From contig CADBDA010000004.1 of NCBI GenBank assembly GCA_902793295.1, forward strand, positions 62,001-126,000: a stretch of DNA of 64,000 bases. Reading direction: 5' to 3'. This DNA comes from an uncultured Bacteroidota bacterium. GTDB taxonomy: Bacteria > Bacteroidota > Bacteroidia > Bacteroidales > P3. Positions 35,745-45,400 of this stretch are shown in pieces. Both the position numbers and the translations under genes were made by a program. A model generated the notes under the pieces. That model worked only from the letters and a program-made list of their open reading frames with translations. It was not told where the DNA came from and did no database searches. The stretch's first letter is position 1, and every line of letters begins with the position of its first letter.

Positions 35745-36560
35745 TCAGGGTTTCGTTTGTTTTTCCAGTTGGTTGATGGCTTCTTTGCACTTGGTGTAGA
35801 TGGTTTGGCATTCGCTCATGTACTTGGAGTTCTGGAAGGTGGCGGCAAATTTTTCGAAGTTGCCGGTGACTTGCTGCAGGCGTTCCTTCATCTTGTCTTC
35901 GCGGCTGTTGATGGCGTATTCGTAGCCGGACTTGATGATGTAGTACATGGCGTCTTCGCGGAAAGGCGATTCGGGGTAGTTGCTAAGGAAACTGGTCAGC
36001 GCGACCACGGCGGCGCGGTACGATTCGGTGGTGTAGTATCCAAGCGCTATCTCATAGTCCTTCTGCATCAGCTTGTAACGCATTTCGTCCAGATAGTTGT
36101 TCACTTCGGGAATATGGACGCTTTGGGGATAGCGTTCTGCAAACTGCTCGAATTCGCTGATGGCATCCTTGGTCATGGTCTGGTCCAGCGAGTAGCTGGG
36201 CGATTCCATATACTGGCTATAGGCCGAAAGGTATGCGGCCTCTTCGGCGTGGGGGCTGTAGGGGAAACGTTTGGTGAACGATTTGAACTGGTAGGCGGCA
36301 GTGTAGTAGTGGCCGGTCTCCATCAGACTCTTGCCATAGTACCATGCCACATCTTCGGCATGTTCGCGACCGCGGTAGTTGAGCGCCAGATTTTCAAACA
36401 GGTCGCGGGCGCGGTGGTACTGTCCTTCGTTGTAATAACGCATCGCTGCCTCGTATTTTGCTTCATAATCGGTACTCTTGAGCAGTTTTTCATAGCCTCC
36501 ACAACTGCTTAATGCGGTGAGGGCCAGTATTGTGAGTAAAAAAATGGTCAGTCTTTTCAT
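35745..36560 (-). CDS. bamD: outer membrane assembly lipoprotein BamD
   Basis: A 271-residue lipoprotein of the BAM complex that folds barrel proteins into the outer membrane. The lipobox is ALSSC (Cys20), followed by TPR-like helix pairs: KYEAAMRYYNEGQYHRARDLFENLALNYRG, YQFKSFTKRFPYSPHAEEAAY and SFLSNYPESPFREDAMYYI. I chose the ATG at 36560, since a TTG at 36569 belongs to the -7 promoter box. It starts the bamD-rpoZ-coaBC operon and is divergent from guaA. Confidence 0.93.
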   Translation of the reverse strand: MKRLTIFLLTILALTALSSCGGYEKLLKSTDYEAKYEAAMRYYNEGQYHRARDLFENLALNYRGREHAEDVAWYYGKSLMETGHYYTAAYQFKSFTKRFPYSPHAEEAAYLSAYSQYMESPSYSLDQTMTKDAISEFEQFAERYPQSVHIPEVNNYLDEMRYKLMQKDYEIALGYYTTESYRAAVVALTSFLSNYPESPFREDAMYYIIKSGYEYAINSREDKMKERLQQVTGNFEKFAATFQNSKYMSECQTIYTKCKEAINQLEKQTKP

Positions 36561-36566
36561 GGCGTG

Positions 36567-36574
36567 CAAAATTA
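36567..36574 (-). promoter_or_regulatory. -7 box of the bamD operon
   Basis: TAATTTTG on the minus strand ends only 6 bases before the bamD ATG. If it is the real promoter, the transcript starts at or next to the start codon. Confidence 0.55.
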
Positions 36575-36733
36575 CGAACTTTTTTTTGTTCGTGAGCGTT
36601 TATTTTCAATATTTTCTATTTTTCTGATGTCTTATAACGAGAGGATGTTTTTTTTATTGTGTTTTTTTGTCACGATTCGACCAAGTCGTCAAGAGCGATG
36701 AAAAATAAAATTTTACAGAATCAAAAAATTGTG

Positions 36734-36741
36734 TATTTTTG
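36734..36741 (+). promoter_or_regulatory. -7 box of guaA
   Basis: TATTTTTG, with a TTTA at 36711-36714 in the -33 position. The guaA ATG lies 22 bases downstream. Confidence 0.68.
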
Positions 36742-36763
36742 TTCTTTAATTAAAAACAAATAT

Positions 36764-38290
36764 ATGGACACGATTTTAGTCTTAGACTTTGGTTCTCAAT
36801 ACACTCAACTGATTGCGCGAAAGGTGCGCGAACTCAATATTTACTGCGAAATTCATCCTTATAACAAGATTCCAGCCCTCACCAGCGATGTGAAGGGCGT
36901 TATTTTTTCAGGAAGCCCCTATTCCTGCAATGCGGCCGACGCTCCGGTGCCCGATATGAAGGACATTAAGGGCAAGCTGCCGTTGTTGGCGGTTTGCTAT
37001 GGCGCCCAGTATTTGGCCAAATGGGGCGGCGGAAGCGTCCAGCAGTCCAAAATTCGTGAATATGGACGTGCCAACCTGCAGTGGGTCGACACCTCGTCGC
37101 CGCTGATGAAGGATATTCCGCTTAACTCGCAGGTGTGGATGAGCCACGGCGACACCATCGAGCGCGTGCCAGACAACTACCGCTGCATCTGCTCGACTGA
37201 CAATGTGAAATACGCCGGCTACCAGATTGAAGGCGAACAGACCTATGCCATCCAGTTCCACCCCGAGGTGCACCATTCGGTCGATGGCCTTACGCTGCTG
37301 CGTAATTTCGTGGTAGGCATCTGCCATTGTGACCAGAGCTGGACTCCCGATTCCTTTATCGAGATGACCGTCCGACAAATCCGTGAGCAGGTGGGTGACG
37401 ACAAGGTGATTCTGGGTCTTTCGGGCGGTGTCGATTCTTCGGTGGCTGCTGTGCTGCTCAACAAGGCTATCGGACACAACCTCCATTGCATCTTTGTCGA
37501 CAACGGTTTGCTGCGTAAGAATGAGTTCGAGGGCGTTCTGGAATCGTACAAGGACATGGGTCTGAACGTGAAGGGCGTCGATGCCAAACAACGCTTCTAC
37601 GATGTGCTGGCGGGCGTCACCGACCCAGAGAAGAAACGCAAAGCCATCGGCAAGACTTTTATCGATGTGTTTGACGACGCCTCCAAGGAGGTCACCGATG
37701 CCAAATGGTTGGCGCAGGGTACCATCTATCCCGACGTCATCGAGTCGAGTTCGGTGAAGGGCCCTTCGCAGACCATCAAGTCGCACCACAACGTGGGCGG
37801 TCTGCCCGACTACATGAAGCTGAAACTCGTCGAACCGCTACGCAGCCTCTTCAAAGACGAGGTGCGCCGTGTGGGACGTCAGCTTGGTATCAAGCCGGAA
37901 TTGATTGGCAGACATCCCTTCCCGGGTCCGGGACTGGCCATCCGCATATTGAGCGATGTGACGCCCGAAAAGGTTCGCATTCTTCAAGAAGTCGACGATA
38001 TCTTCATTCGCGGACTGCGCGACAATGACCTTTACGACAAGGTCTGGCAGGCGGGAGCCATGCTGCTGCCAGTCCAGTCGGTGGGCGTGATGGGCGATGA
38101 ACGTACCTATGAGAGCGTGGTTGCCCTGCGCGCTGTCGAATCGGTCGACGGCATGACGGCCGACTGGTCGCATCTGCCTTACGATTTTCTGGCGCGTGTG
38201 TCCAACGACATCATCAATCGCGTCAAGGGTGTCAACCGCGTCGTTTATGATATCAGCTCCAAACCGCCGGCAACCATCGAGTGGGAATAA
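36764..38290 (+). CDS. guaA: GMP synthase (glutamine-hydrolysing)
   Basis: A 508-residue enzyme that turns XMP into GMP with ammonia from glutamine. The class I amidotransferase domain has its cysteine at residue 78 (LLAVCYGAQ) and the FHPEVHHS histidine/glutamate. The ATP-pyrophosphatase loop is [10 protein letters not shown], and the dimer domain ends in [10 protein letters not shown] chose the ATG at 36764 for its [17 protein letters not shown] start; a longer frame would cross the promoter. The LysM protein gene follows 62 bases later. Confidence 0.97.
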   Translation: MDTILVLDFGSQYTQLIARKVRELNIYCEIHPYNKIPALTSDVKGVIFSGSPYSCNAADAPVPDMKDIKGKLPLLAVCYGAQYLAKWGGGSVQQSKIREYGRANLQWVDTSSPLMKDIPLNSQVWMSHGDTIERVPDNYRCICSTDNVKYAGYQIEGEQTYAIQFHPEVHHSVDGLTLLRNFVVGICHCDQSWTPDSFIEMTVRQIREQVGDDKVILGLSGGVDSSVAAVLLNKAIGHNLHCIFVDNGLLRKNEFEGVLESYKDMGLNVKGVDAKQRFYDVLAGVTDPEKKRKAIGKTFIDVFDDASKEVTDAKWLAQGTIYPDVIESSSVKGPSQTIKSHHNVGGLPDYMKLKLVEPLRSLFKDEVRRVGRQLGIKPELIGRHPFPGPGLAIRILSDVTPEKVRILQEVDDIFIRGLRDNDLYDKVWQAGAMLLPVQSVGVMGDERTYESVVALRAVESVDGMTADWSHLPYDFLARVSNDIINRVKGVNRVVYDISSKPPATIEWE

Positions 38291-38352
38291 GCCAACTCTG
38301 GTTGTAAAATTGTTGACTGTTAATCCGAATATAAACTAAAAACCATTTGACG

Positions 38353-40839
38353 ATGAGAAAACTGCTATTTGTCGTGATGCTCTTTCTTTTTGGCATTGCC
38401 TCGGCACAAGGTACACAGACTGTGGCTGTAAAAGTGTCAAGTCAAATCCAACAAATCAATGGCAAGGATTATTATGTCCACGTCGTTGAGCAGGGACAGA
38501 CGGTTTTCTCCATTGCTCGCGCCTATGGGTTGAAATACTATGATGCCGTCATCAAAAGCGACATCCACTTGCTCAAGGTGGGCGATACAGTGTGGCTTCC
38601 CAAGAATGAGAACAGCGTAGCAGCCGTTTCGGCAAAAGCTTCTGCCGCCACCGATCCCAACGGCGTCCGTTACATCCGTGTTGAAGCGGGTCAGACGCTT
38701 TATAGTATTGCCCGTGAATATGGAATTACTGTGAATAAGATTCTTGATGCGAACCCGTCGCTTCGCAACGACGTGCTCAAAGCGGGACAAATGATAAAGA
38801 TTCCAGCTGGCATACGTCCTACGCGCGATGTGACCGAACTGGTGGCTCAAGACGAACGGCGTCAAGTTGAACAACGAGCCGCAGAAGCCAAAGCCGCCGA
38901 GGAGAAACGCTTGGCCGAACAGCGTGCCGCTGAAGAAAAGCGTCTGGCCGAACAGCGCGCTGCCGAAGAAAAGCGTGTGGCCGAACAGCGTGCAGCCGAA
39001 GAGAAACGTCTTGCGGAGCAACGCGCCGCTGAAGCTAAGGCTGCTGAGGAGAAACGTCTGGCCGAAGCTAAGGCCGCCGAAGAGAAACGCTTGGAAGAAC
39101 TGCGTGCCGAGGAGAAACGCTTAGCTGAACAACGTGCTGCCGAAGAAAAGCGCATCGCTGAACAACGTGCCGCCGAGGAAAAACGCATCGCCGAGCTGAA
39201 GGCGGAGAGCGAGCGGGTGGCAAAACAGCGAGCCGAAGAAGAAAAACGCTTGGCGGATCTGAAGAAAGAGGAGGAACAACTCAGGAAGCAACAGGCAGCT
39301 GAAGAAAAACGATTGGAAGAAAAGCGAGCTGCCGAGGAAAAACGCCTGGCAGAACAAAAGGCTGCAGAGACCAAGGCTGCCGAGGAAAAACGCTTGGCGG
39401 AACAAAAGGCTGCTGAGAACAAGGCTGCCGAGGAAAAACGCCTGGCAGAACAAAAGGCTGCTGAGGCCAAGGCGGCAGAGGAAAGACGCCTGGCAGAACA
39501 AAAGGCTGCTGAGGAAAAACGTCTGGCAGAGCAGAAATCTGATGCTGTTACTGTTACGAGCGGCAATGATATTGATAAACTGACGGTCCAGCGCAAGGTG
39601 GTCAATCCCTATCCTTTCAGCGAGGTTCCTAACGATTTCCCGTTGCAACAGGCGCCTTATTTCAATTTCTCCACGGTATCCACCTATAACTATCAGGTGC
39701 GCGACTTGCAGAGCAAAGATCGTGTTTGCGTCTCGGTAGTCATGCCGCTCAATCTGGACAAAATCAGTGAAATCTCGACCTCGAAATTCGATATCGAACA
39801 ACGGGGTAAGAAAGAATATAAGGTTTTTGAATTCATTCAGTTCTATGAAGGTATACTCATAGCGCTCGACGAATTGCAGCAACAAGGTTACAACGTGGTG
39901 GTCAATGTGGTCGACCTGTCGAGCGATAATGATGCCGACGTGGTGGAGGCGTTCTATTCGCACAATGTGGCCAATTCGGACTTCATCATTGCTTTGCTGG
40001 TCAAGAAACCTTTCGCCAAATTGGCCGAACTGGCAAAGAAACATCAAGTGTTCGTTATCAATCCCTTCTCGTCGCGTTCCGATGTGGTGAAGGACAATCC
40101 CTATGTGGTCAAGTATATGGCATCGGTCGAGGGTACGGTGAAAGGCATGCTCGACATCATGGCCTCCCGCTATCGCAATGGTCACCTCTATCTTGTGCAT
40201 TCCAACAACAAAAACGCCAACAGCGAGGAACGACTTTTCTTCGACGAATTCCAACGCCAGCTGACCAACCGAAAAGACATCAGCTACACCTTCTTCGATT
40301 GGGCTGCTAACGCCAAACTGCTGTCGACACTGAAGACAACCAATGACAATGTGATCATCAGCCTCTACGATCAGGATAAGAATAAGAATACGGTCTACAC
40401 CTCCACGTTGCTCAACCGGCTGGCTTCACAAAGCACCCATATCCCCGTGCTGATGACAACCAACAATATGCTGACCGCCTATCAGAACATCGACTTCGAC
40501 CAGTTGCAGCACTTGAACTATACAACGGTGACGCTGGGCTATTTGGACTTTGACAACGCCAAACACAAGTCCTTCATCGATACCTACAAACACAAGTTCC
40601 ACACCGAGCCGAATACGCTCTATGCCGGTGTGGCCCACGATATTATGCTGTATTTTGTCTCTGCTTTGTCTCAGAAAGGGGCCGAATTTTGGCGCAATCC
40701 GCAGGACTTCAAGTCTCCGGCGGGAATGCTCTTCCCCTTCAACCTCCGCCAGTCGTCATCTACTGGCGGCTACGAAAACCAAAGTCCTGACATCTATCAA
40801 ATGGTCAATTATAAACTGTTACCGTTGTCGACTCATTGA
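38353..40839 (+). CDS. exported LysM - coiled coil - periplasmic-binding-fold protein
   Basis: An 828-residue protein with a signal peptide (cut after ASA, near residue 18). Two LysM domains (residues 40-84 and 107-151) should bind peptidoglycan. A stretch of about 225 residues (170-395) is an almost unbroken repeat of AAEEKRLAEQ type, predicted to form a long single alpha helix or coiled coil. The rest (about 415-828) resembles a type I periplasmic binding fold, with VVDLSSDNDADVVEAF and NVIISLYDQDKN. Related LysM/binding-fold proteins occur in Bacteroidota, but the function is not known. I chose the ATG at 38353, which gives the clean signal MRKLLFVVMLF. Confidence 0.78.
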   Translation: MRKLLFVVMLFLFGIASAQGTQTVAVKVSSQIQQINGKDYYVHVVEQGQTVFSIARAYGLKYYDAVIKSDIHLLKVGDTVWLPKNENSVAAVSAKASAATDPNGVRYIRVEAGQTLYSIAREYGITVNKILDANPSLRNDVLKAGQMIKIPAGIRPTRDVTELVAQDERRQVEQRAAEAKAAEEKRLAEQRAAEEKRLAEQRAAEEKRVAEQRAAEEKRLAEQRAAEAKAAEEKRLAEAKAAEEKRLEELRAEEKRLAEQRAAEEKRIAEQRAAEEKRIAELKAESERVAKQRAEEEKRLADLKKEEEQLRKQQAAEEKRLEEKRAAEEKRLAEQKAAETKAAEEKRLAEQKAAENKAAEEKRLAEQKAAEAKAAEERRLAEQKAAEEKRLAEQKSDAVTVTSGNDIDKLTVQRKVVNPYPFSEVPNDFPLQQAPYFNFSTVSTYNYQVRDLQSKDRVCVSVVMPLNLDKISEISTSKFDIEQRGKKEYKVFEFIQFYEGILIALDELQQQGYNVVVNVVDLSSDNDADVVEAFYSHNVANSDFIIALLVKKPFAKLAELAKKHQVFVINPFSSRSDVVKDNPYVVKYMASVEGTVKGMLDIMASRYRNGHLYLVHSNNKNANSEERLFFDEFQRQLTNRKDISYTFFDWAANAKLLSTLKTTNDNVIISLYDQDKNKNTVYTSTLLNRLASQSTHIPVLMTTNNMLTAYQNIDFDQLQHLNYTTVTLGYLDFDNAKHKSFIDTYKHKFHTEPNTLYAGVAHDIMLYFVSALSQKGAEFWRNPQDFKSPAGMLFPFNLRQSSSTGGYENQSPDIYQMVNYKLLPLSTH
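38860..39541 (+). repeat. degenerate in-gene repeat encoding the AEEKR helix
   Basis: About 25 imperfect tandem units of roughly 24-33 bases encode variations of AAEEKRLAEQR. Neighbouring units near 39350-39530 are nearly identical at the DNA level (GAGGAAAAACGCCTGGCAGA), so recent expansion by slippage or recombination is likely. Confidence 0.88.
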
Positions 40840-40890
40840 TTTGTGAATCGACATACGATAAACGCTATAAATTAAGAAAGAAATAAATAA

Positions 40891-41814
40891 ATGGAATACC
40901 AAACGACAATAAAAACTCCATTCACCCTCTCCGGTCCGGGATTGCATACGGGCAAGTATATCAAGGCCACGGTCAAACCTGCCGACTGTGGAACGGGTAT
41001 CGTGCTGCGTCGCATCGACGTAAGCCCGGCTGTCGATATCCCGGCGCTGACCGACAATGTGTGTGCTACCAACCATGGCACTGTAGTCGGTATTGCCGAC
41101 ATGACGGTCTCCACCATCGAACACATGATGTCGGCATTCCATGGCTTGCATGTCGATAACGCTGTAGTTGAAGTCGATGGCCCCGAGGTGCCTATTCTCG
41201 ACGGCAGCGCCCGCTATTGGGTGGAAGGCATTCGGCAATCGGGCCTTGAGGTCCAGCAGGGTGAGCGACGCTACTTTCAGCTCACCGAACGGGTGGAATG
41301 GACTGACCCCGAGTCGGGCATCGTGATGGTCGGTGAACCGGCTGACGGCTTTAGCGTCGATTCTCGTATCGAATTCCAGAGCGCCCTTATTGGCAGCCAA
41401 TCTGCCACCTTCACTTCCTACGACCAGTACGTCGATGAGTTTTCCAAATGCCGCACCTTCGTCTTCCTCCACGAGGTGGAGATGCTCTTGGCACACAACC
41501 TGATCAAGGGCGGTGACCTTGACAATGCGCTTGTCTTTGTCGACAAGCCGCTTGGTGATAGCGAGAAAGAACGTTTGGCAAAAGTCTTCAACAAAGATCC
41601 GCAAAGCATACAGGAACACAATGGGGTGCTGAACACCATTGTGCCTTTCTTCCCCAACGAACCGGCCCGTCACAAGCTGCTCGACTTCCTTGGCGACATC
41701 TACTTGGTGGGTATGCCGGTCAAAGGCCATTTCATATTGAAGTGCCCTGGCCATCGTGCCAATGTGGCTCTGGCTTCGAAGGTCCGTGAAATGATGCTCC
41801 GCAATTTGAAATAA
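40891..41814 (+). CDS. lpxC: UDP-3-O-acyl-N-acetylglucosamine deacetylase LpxC
   Basis: A 307-residue zinc enzyme for the committed step of lipid A synthesis. The zinc ligands fit His78 (STIEHMMSAFHG), His261 and Asp265 (RHKLLDFLGD), and the catalytic histidine is His288 (CPGHRAN). The start (TTIKTPFTLSGPGLHTG) and the GGDLDNALV block are typical. In most Bacteroidota LpxC is fused to FabZ in a protein of about 460 residues; here the frame stops after the LpxC domain, and lpxA begins 28 bases later, so no FabZ part exists at this locus. Confidence 0.95.
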   Translation: MEYQTTIKTPFTLSGPGLHTGKYIKATVKPADCGTGIVLRRIDVSPAVDIPALTDNVCATNHGTVVGIADMTVSTIEHMMSAFHGLHVDNAVVEVDGPEVPILDGSARYWVEGIRQSGLEVQQGERRYFQLTERVEWTDPESGIVMVGEPADGFSVDSRIEFQSALIGSQSATFTSYDQYVDEFSKCRTFVFLHEVEMLLAHNLIKGGDLDNALVFVDKPLGDSEKERLAKVFNKDPQSIQEHNGVLNTIVPFFPNEPARHKLLDFLGDIYLVGMPVKGHFILKCPGHRANVALASKVREMMLRNLK

Positions 41815-41842
41815 TTAATTATAGTAATCAAATATATTTGTA

Positions 41843-42646
41843 ATGGCTACACTCTACGATTTGCACCCCGAAGCTAAAATCGGGAACAACGTAAAGATCT
41901 GCAATTTCTCTACTATTTATGAGGATGTCGTCATAGGTGACGACACCTGGATCGGTCCCAATGTGACCATCTTCCCTGGCGCCCGTATCGGCAAGGGTTG
42001 CAAAATTTTCCCTGGAACGGTGATATCTGCTGTTCCGCAGGACTTGAAATTCAATGGCGAATACACTACCGTCGAAATAGGCGACAACAACGTCATACGT
42101 GAATGCTGCACCATCAACCGTGGCACTTCGGCTTCGGGCAAGACGGTGATTGGCAACAACAACTTGCTGATGGCTTATGTTCATGTGGCACACGATTGTG
42201 TGGTGGGCAACAACTGCGTCTTCGCCAACAACACCACGCTGGCCGGTCACATCATTGTGGGCGATTGGACGGTGCTGGGTGGTAAGACCGCCATTCTTCA
42301 GTTTGTTCATATCGGTTCGCATGTCATCACTATGGGCGGCTCGCTGGTCAACAAGGACATTCCTCCTTTCGTCAAAGCTGCACGCTATCCTATCTCCTTT
42401 GCCGGTGTCAACGCGCTGGGTCTGCAGCGTCGTGGCTTCTCCACCCAGTCCATCAACAACATTCAGGACATCTACCGCATCATTTATCAGAAGGGGCTGA
42501 ATGTCTCGCATGCTGTCGAGCTGATCAAGGAACAGTATGGCAATACCGACGAGGGTAAAATCGTCCTCAGCTTCATCGGCAGTGCCAATACGGGCCTGAT
42601 GAAGGGCTACACCTATATGAGCAAGGGCCACGATCCCGAAGCCTGA
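41843..42646 (+). CDS. lpxA: acyl-ACP-UDP-N-acetylglucosamine O-acyltransferase LpxA
   Basis: A 267-residue left-handed beta-helix enzyme that performs the first step of lipid A synthesis. It shows hexapeptide repeats from residue 10 onward (AKIGNNVKICNFSTIYEDVVIGDDTWIGPN), the conserved PQDLKFNGE, and the catalytic histidine, probably His117 in HVAHDC. The carboxyl helical part starts near NALGLQRRGFS. Length is normal. It lies 28 bases after lpxC and ends that operon before a terminator. Confidence 0.97.
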   Translation: MATLYDLHPEAKIGNNVKICNFSTIYEDVVIGDDTWIGPNVTIFPGARIGKGCKIFPGTVISAVPQDLKFNGEYTTVEIGDNNVIRECCTINRGTSASGKTVIGNNNLLMAYVHVAHDCVVGNNCVFANNTTLAGHIIVGDWTVLGGKTAILQFVHIGSHVITMGGSLVNKDIPPFVKAARYPISFAGVNALGLQRRGFSTQSINNIQDIYRIIYQKGLNVSHAVELIKEQYGNTDEGKIVLSFIGSANTGLMKGYTYMSKGHDPEA

Positions 42647-42675
42647 TAGCGACAGATTTTTCTTCGATTATCATC

Positions 42676-42720
42676 CATCCATTGCCTCCAATCCAGTTGT
42701 TGGGGACAATGGATGTTTTT
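42676..42720 (+). terminator. terminator of the lpxC-lpxA operon
   Basis: A 9-base-pair outer stem (CATCCATTG at 42676-42684 with its complement at 42707-42715), an inner CCAA/TTGG helix and five T residues, 30 bases after the lpxA stop. Confidence 0.82.
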
Positions 42721-42811
42721 ATTAGGTGAGGATGCATTGTTGACGTGGGCGGTTTGTCTTGTATGCTTTCCTTGAAAGTGCCGCTTATGGTTTGCAGTCA
42801 TCTGGTTGGTG

Positions 42812-42851
42812 CCAAAAAAGAAGAGGACACCATGAAGGGTGTCCTCTTCTT
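42812..42851 (-). terminator. terminator of htpG
   Basis: A perfect 14-base-pair stem (42818-42831 with 42838-42851), a 6-base loop and, on the minus strand, a T-run. It lies 22 bases beyond the htpG stop. Confidence 0.92.
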
Positions 42852-42873
42852 GTAGTGGTATGCGTGTGTCGTA

Positions 42874-44811
42874 TTATTTGATGATGTCCACGCTACGTTT
42901 GATGAATTGCGTCAGGGCTTCGCCTTTCAGCAGACCGTTGCTCAGCAGGGCCAGGTCGGTGAGTTGGTGCACCAGTTGTTTCTGCTTGTCGGCATCGGCT
43001 TCGTTGAGCACTTGGGCAATCAGCGGGTGGTTGATGTTGACCACCAGGTTGTAGCTGTCGGGCATCTCGCCGTAGAAGCCCATGCCACCGCCGCTGGTCT
43101 GACTCATCTCTTTGTAGCGGCGCATGAATTCGTTCTGTGTGATGACCATCGGTTGGTCGTCGCTTTCCATGCTCTCCAGCATGACGGTGAATTTCTGTTT
43201 GTCCACTTCATTTTCGATGATGGGTTTCAGTTTGTCCTTCTCTTCCTGTGTCAGCTTCTCAGGAATGTTGTCGTCGTGGGCAATCAGTTTCTCGACGGTA
43301 TCGCCGTCCACACGGACAAAACGGGTCTTCTCAATCTTTTGTTCCAGCAGGTTGATGTAGTGTGAGTTGAGCACCGAGTCCATCAGCAGTACATCGTAGC
43401 CCTTCTCTTTGGCTTTGGCAATGTAGGCGTGCTGTTCTTCGGGGTCGGTGGCGTAGAGGTAGATGACGTTCTTGTCCTTGTCGGTCTGCAGTGCCTTGAT
43501 TTTGTCGCGGTATTCGTCCAGTTTGAAGTATTGGCCTTCGGTGTTCTTGAGCAGCGCGAATTTCATGGCGCGTTCGCAGAATTTCTCCTCGGTCAGCATG
43601 CCGTATTCCACAAAAATCTTGATGTCGTCCCATTTCTCCTCCAGCAGGGTCTTGAAGGTGGAGCCGTTCTCCTCTTTCTTCTCCTCCAGTTCGGCTTTCG
43701 ACATCTCTTCCAGTTTGTCGGCCACTTTCTTGCTGATATGCTGGGCTATTTTCTTCACGTTACTGTCGCTTTGCAGGTAGCTGCGGCTGACGTTGAGCGG
43801 GATGTCGGGGCTGTCGAGCACGCCGTGGAGCAGCATCAGGTATTCGGGTACCACGCCTTCCACGCTGTCGGTGACGAACACTTGGTTACAGTAGAGCTGT
43901 ATCTTGTTGCGGTTAGGGTCGATGGTTTTGCGCACCTTGGGGAAGTAGAGGATACCTGTCAGGTTGAAGGGGTAGTCCACATTCAGATGGATCTGGAACA
44001 GGGGGTCCTCAAAATTCATCGGGTACAGCTCGTGGTAGAATTTCTTGTAGTCCTCGTCGGTCAGGTCGGCAGGTTTCTTGCGCCAGGCTGGGTCGGTGTC
44101 GTTGATGATGCGGGGTTGTTTTTTCTCCACGCGCTTGGGCTGTTTCTTTTTGCCACCATTGCCGTCGTCCACTTCGGTGAATTCGGTCTCGCTGTCCACC
44201 CAGGTGCTTTCCTCACCAAAACGGATGGCCACGGGCATGAAGCGGCAGTATTTCTTAAGCAGCTCAAGGATGCGGTGTTCTTCGAGGAACTCCTTGCAGT
44301 CGTCGGCAATGTGCAGGATGATGTCGGTGCCACGTTCTTTGCGCTTGCCCTCTTTCATCTCGAATTCGGGGCTGCCGTCGCAGCTCCAGTGCATGGCAGG
44401 TGCGTCCTTGTACGACTTGGTGTCTATCTCCACCTTGTCGGCCACCATAAAGGCCGAGTAGAATCCCAAGCCGAAATGGCCGATCAAATTCTCCTGAACG
44501 TCCTTGTATTTGTCCAAAAAGTCGTTGGCGCCCGAGAAAGCGATTTGGTTGATGTATTTGTCAATCTCCTCTTGTGTCATGCCAATACCGTGGTCGCTGA
44601 TGATGAGTTTCTTCTTGTCTATCTTCACTTCCACGGTCAGGTCGCCCAGTTCGCCTTGGAATTCGCCGCGCGAAGAGAGCGCTTTCAGTTTCTGTGTGGC
44701 GTCGATGGCGTTGGAGATTAGCTCGCGAAGAAAAATTTCATGGTCCGAATAGAGGAACTTCTTGATTACCGGGAAAATGTTCTCGGTCTGTACGTTCAAA
44801 TTACCTTGCAT
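42874..44811 (-). CDS. htpG: Hsp90 chaperone HtpG
   Basis: A 645-residue bacterial Hsp90. The GHKL ATPase domain shows ELISNAIDATQKLK, ISDHGIGMTQEEIDKYI, the SGAND block and LIGHFGLGFYSAFMVADKV. The middle domain has YFPKVRKTIDPNRNKIQLYCNQVFVTD and the arginine loop LNVSRSYLQSD. A basic insertion (KKKQPKRVEKKQPRI) lies near residue 225. The chaperone is a cytoplasmic dimer. It is a single-gene transcript between its own terminator and the divergent zinc-ribbon gene. Confidence 0.97.
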   Translation of the reverse strand: MQGNLNVQTENIFPVIKKFLYSDHEIFLRELISNAIDATQKLKALSSRGEFQGELGDLTVEVKIDKKKLIISDHGIGMTQEEIDKYINQIAFSGANDFLDKYKDVQENLIGHFGLGFYSAFMVADKVEIDTKSYKDAPAMHWSCDGSPEFEMKEGKRKERGTDIILHIADDCKEFLEEHRILELLKKYCRFMPVAIRFGEESTWVDSETEFTEVDDGNGGKKKQPKRVEKKQPRIINDTDPAWRKKPADLTDEDYKKFYHELYPMNFEDPLFQIHLNVDYPFNLTGILYFPKVRKTIDPNRNKIQLYCNQVFVTDSVEGVVPEYLMLLHGVLDSPDIPLNVSRSYLQSDSNVKKIAQHISKKVADKLEEMSKAELEEKKEENGSTFKTLLEEKWDDIKIFVEYGMLTEEKFCERAMKFALLKNTEGQYFKLDEYRDKIKALQTDKDKNVIYLYATDPEEQHAYIAKAKEKGYDVLLMDSVLNSHYINLLEQKIEKTRFVRVDGDTVEKLIAHDDNIPEKLTQEEKDKLKPIIENEVDKQKFTVMLESMESDDQPMVITQNEFMRRYKEMSQTSGGGMGFYGEMPDSYNLVVNINHPLIAQVLNEADADKQKQLVHQLTDLALLSNGLLKGEALTQFIKRSVDIIK

Positions 44812-44969
44812 AATATATCTTTTTTAATTTATTTCCATTTTGAATTGACAGAACTATACTTTCAAATTTCATTCCAAATGCCAGTGGCATGACATTTTGG
44901 CATATATTCGTAGTCTGTTATATACAATATGTATGGTGGTTTTACGTTACGAATTTTAAACAGAATGTT

Positions 44970-45392
44970 ATGAAACGATTGGTATCTTTGTTGGTAATGG
45001 CGGTGCTGCTGGGCATGGGCAGCACGGCTGTTGCTCAGACGACGTTGAAAAACTATATGTGCAAAAAGTGCGCTACGGTGGTAAAGAGTGGCAGCACCCC
45101 GAGTTCGTATGGCTGTCCTGCAGGCAATTCGCATAGCTGGAACAATCTGGGTCAGGTAGGTACTCGGAATTATCTCTGCAAGAAGTGCGGAACACACGTC
45201 GAGAGTCGCTCCACCCCCTCTTCATACGGCTGCCCCGCCGGCAATTCGCATAGCTGGAACAATTTGGGAGAGATGGGTGACATCGCTTACATGTGCAAGA
45301 AATGTGGTCTGGCCATCTATTCGCAACGAACGCCTTCTTCCTACGGATGTCCAGCAGGCAATTCCCATTCCTGGTCACGACTCAGCCGTTAA
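44970..45392 (+). CDS. secreted protein with three tandem zinc-ribbon-like repeats
   Basis: A 140-residue protein: signal peptide (MKRLVSLLVMAVLLGMGSTA, cut near residue 22) followed only by three repeats of 39 residues. Each repeat has CKKC, then TPSSYGC, then PAGNSHSW. The possible metal ligands are Cys31, 34, 49 and His55; Cys70, 73, 88 and His94; Cys109, 112, 127 and His133. I read each as a small CCCH zinc ribbon or rubredoxin-like knuckle outside the cytoplasm. No function is known to me. I chose the ATG at 44970 for its signal peptide. The exonuclease gene starts 8 bases later. Confidence 0.72.
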   Translation: MKRLVSLLVMAVLLGMGSTAVAQTTLKNYMCKKCATVVKSGSTPSSYGCPAGNSHSWNNLGQVGTRNYLCKKCGTHVESRSTPSSYGCPAGNSHSWNNLGEMGDIAYMCKKCGLAIYSQRTPSSYGCPAGNSHSWSRLSR

Positions 45393-45400
45393 TATAGTTT

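Noticed and set aside
38862..39605. A 247-codon frame opposite the LysM protein
   Set aside because: It is the antisense of the AEEKR repeat and gives only Ser/Ala/Arg/Phe low-complexity residues.
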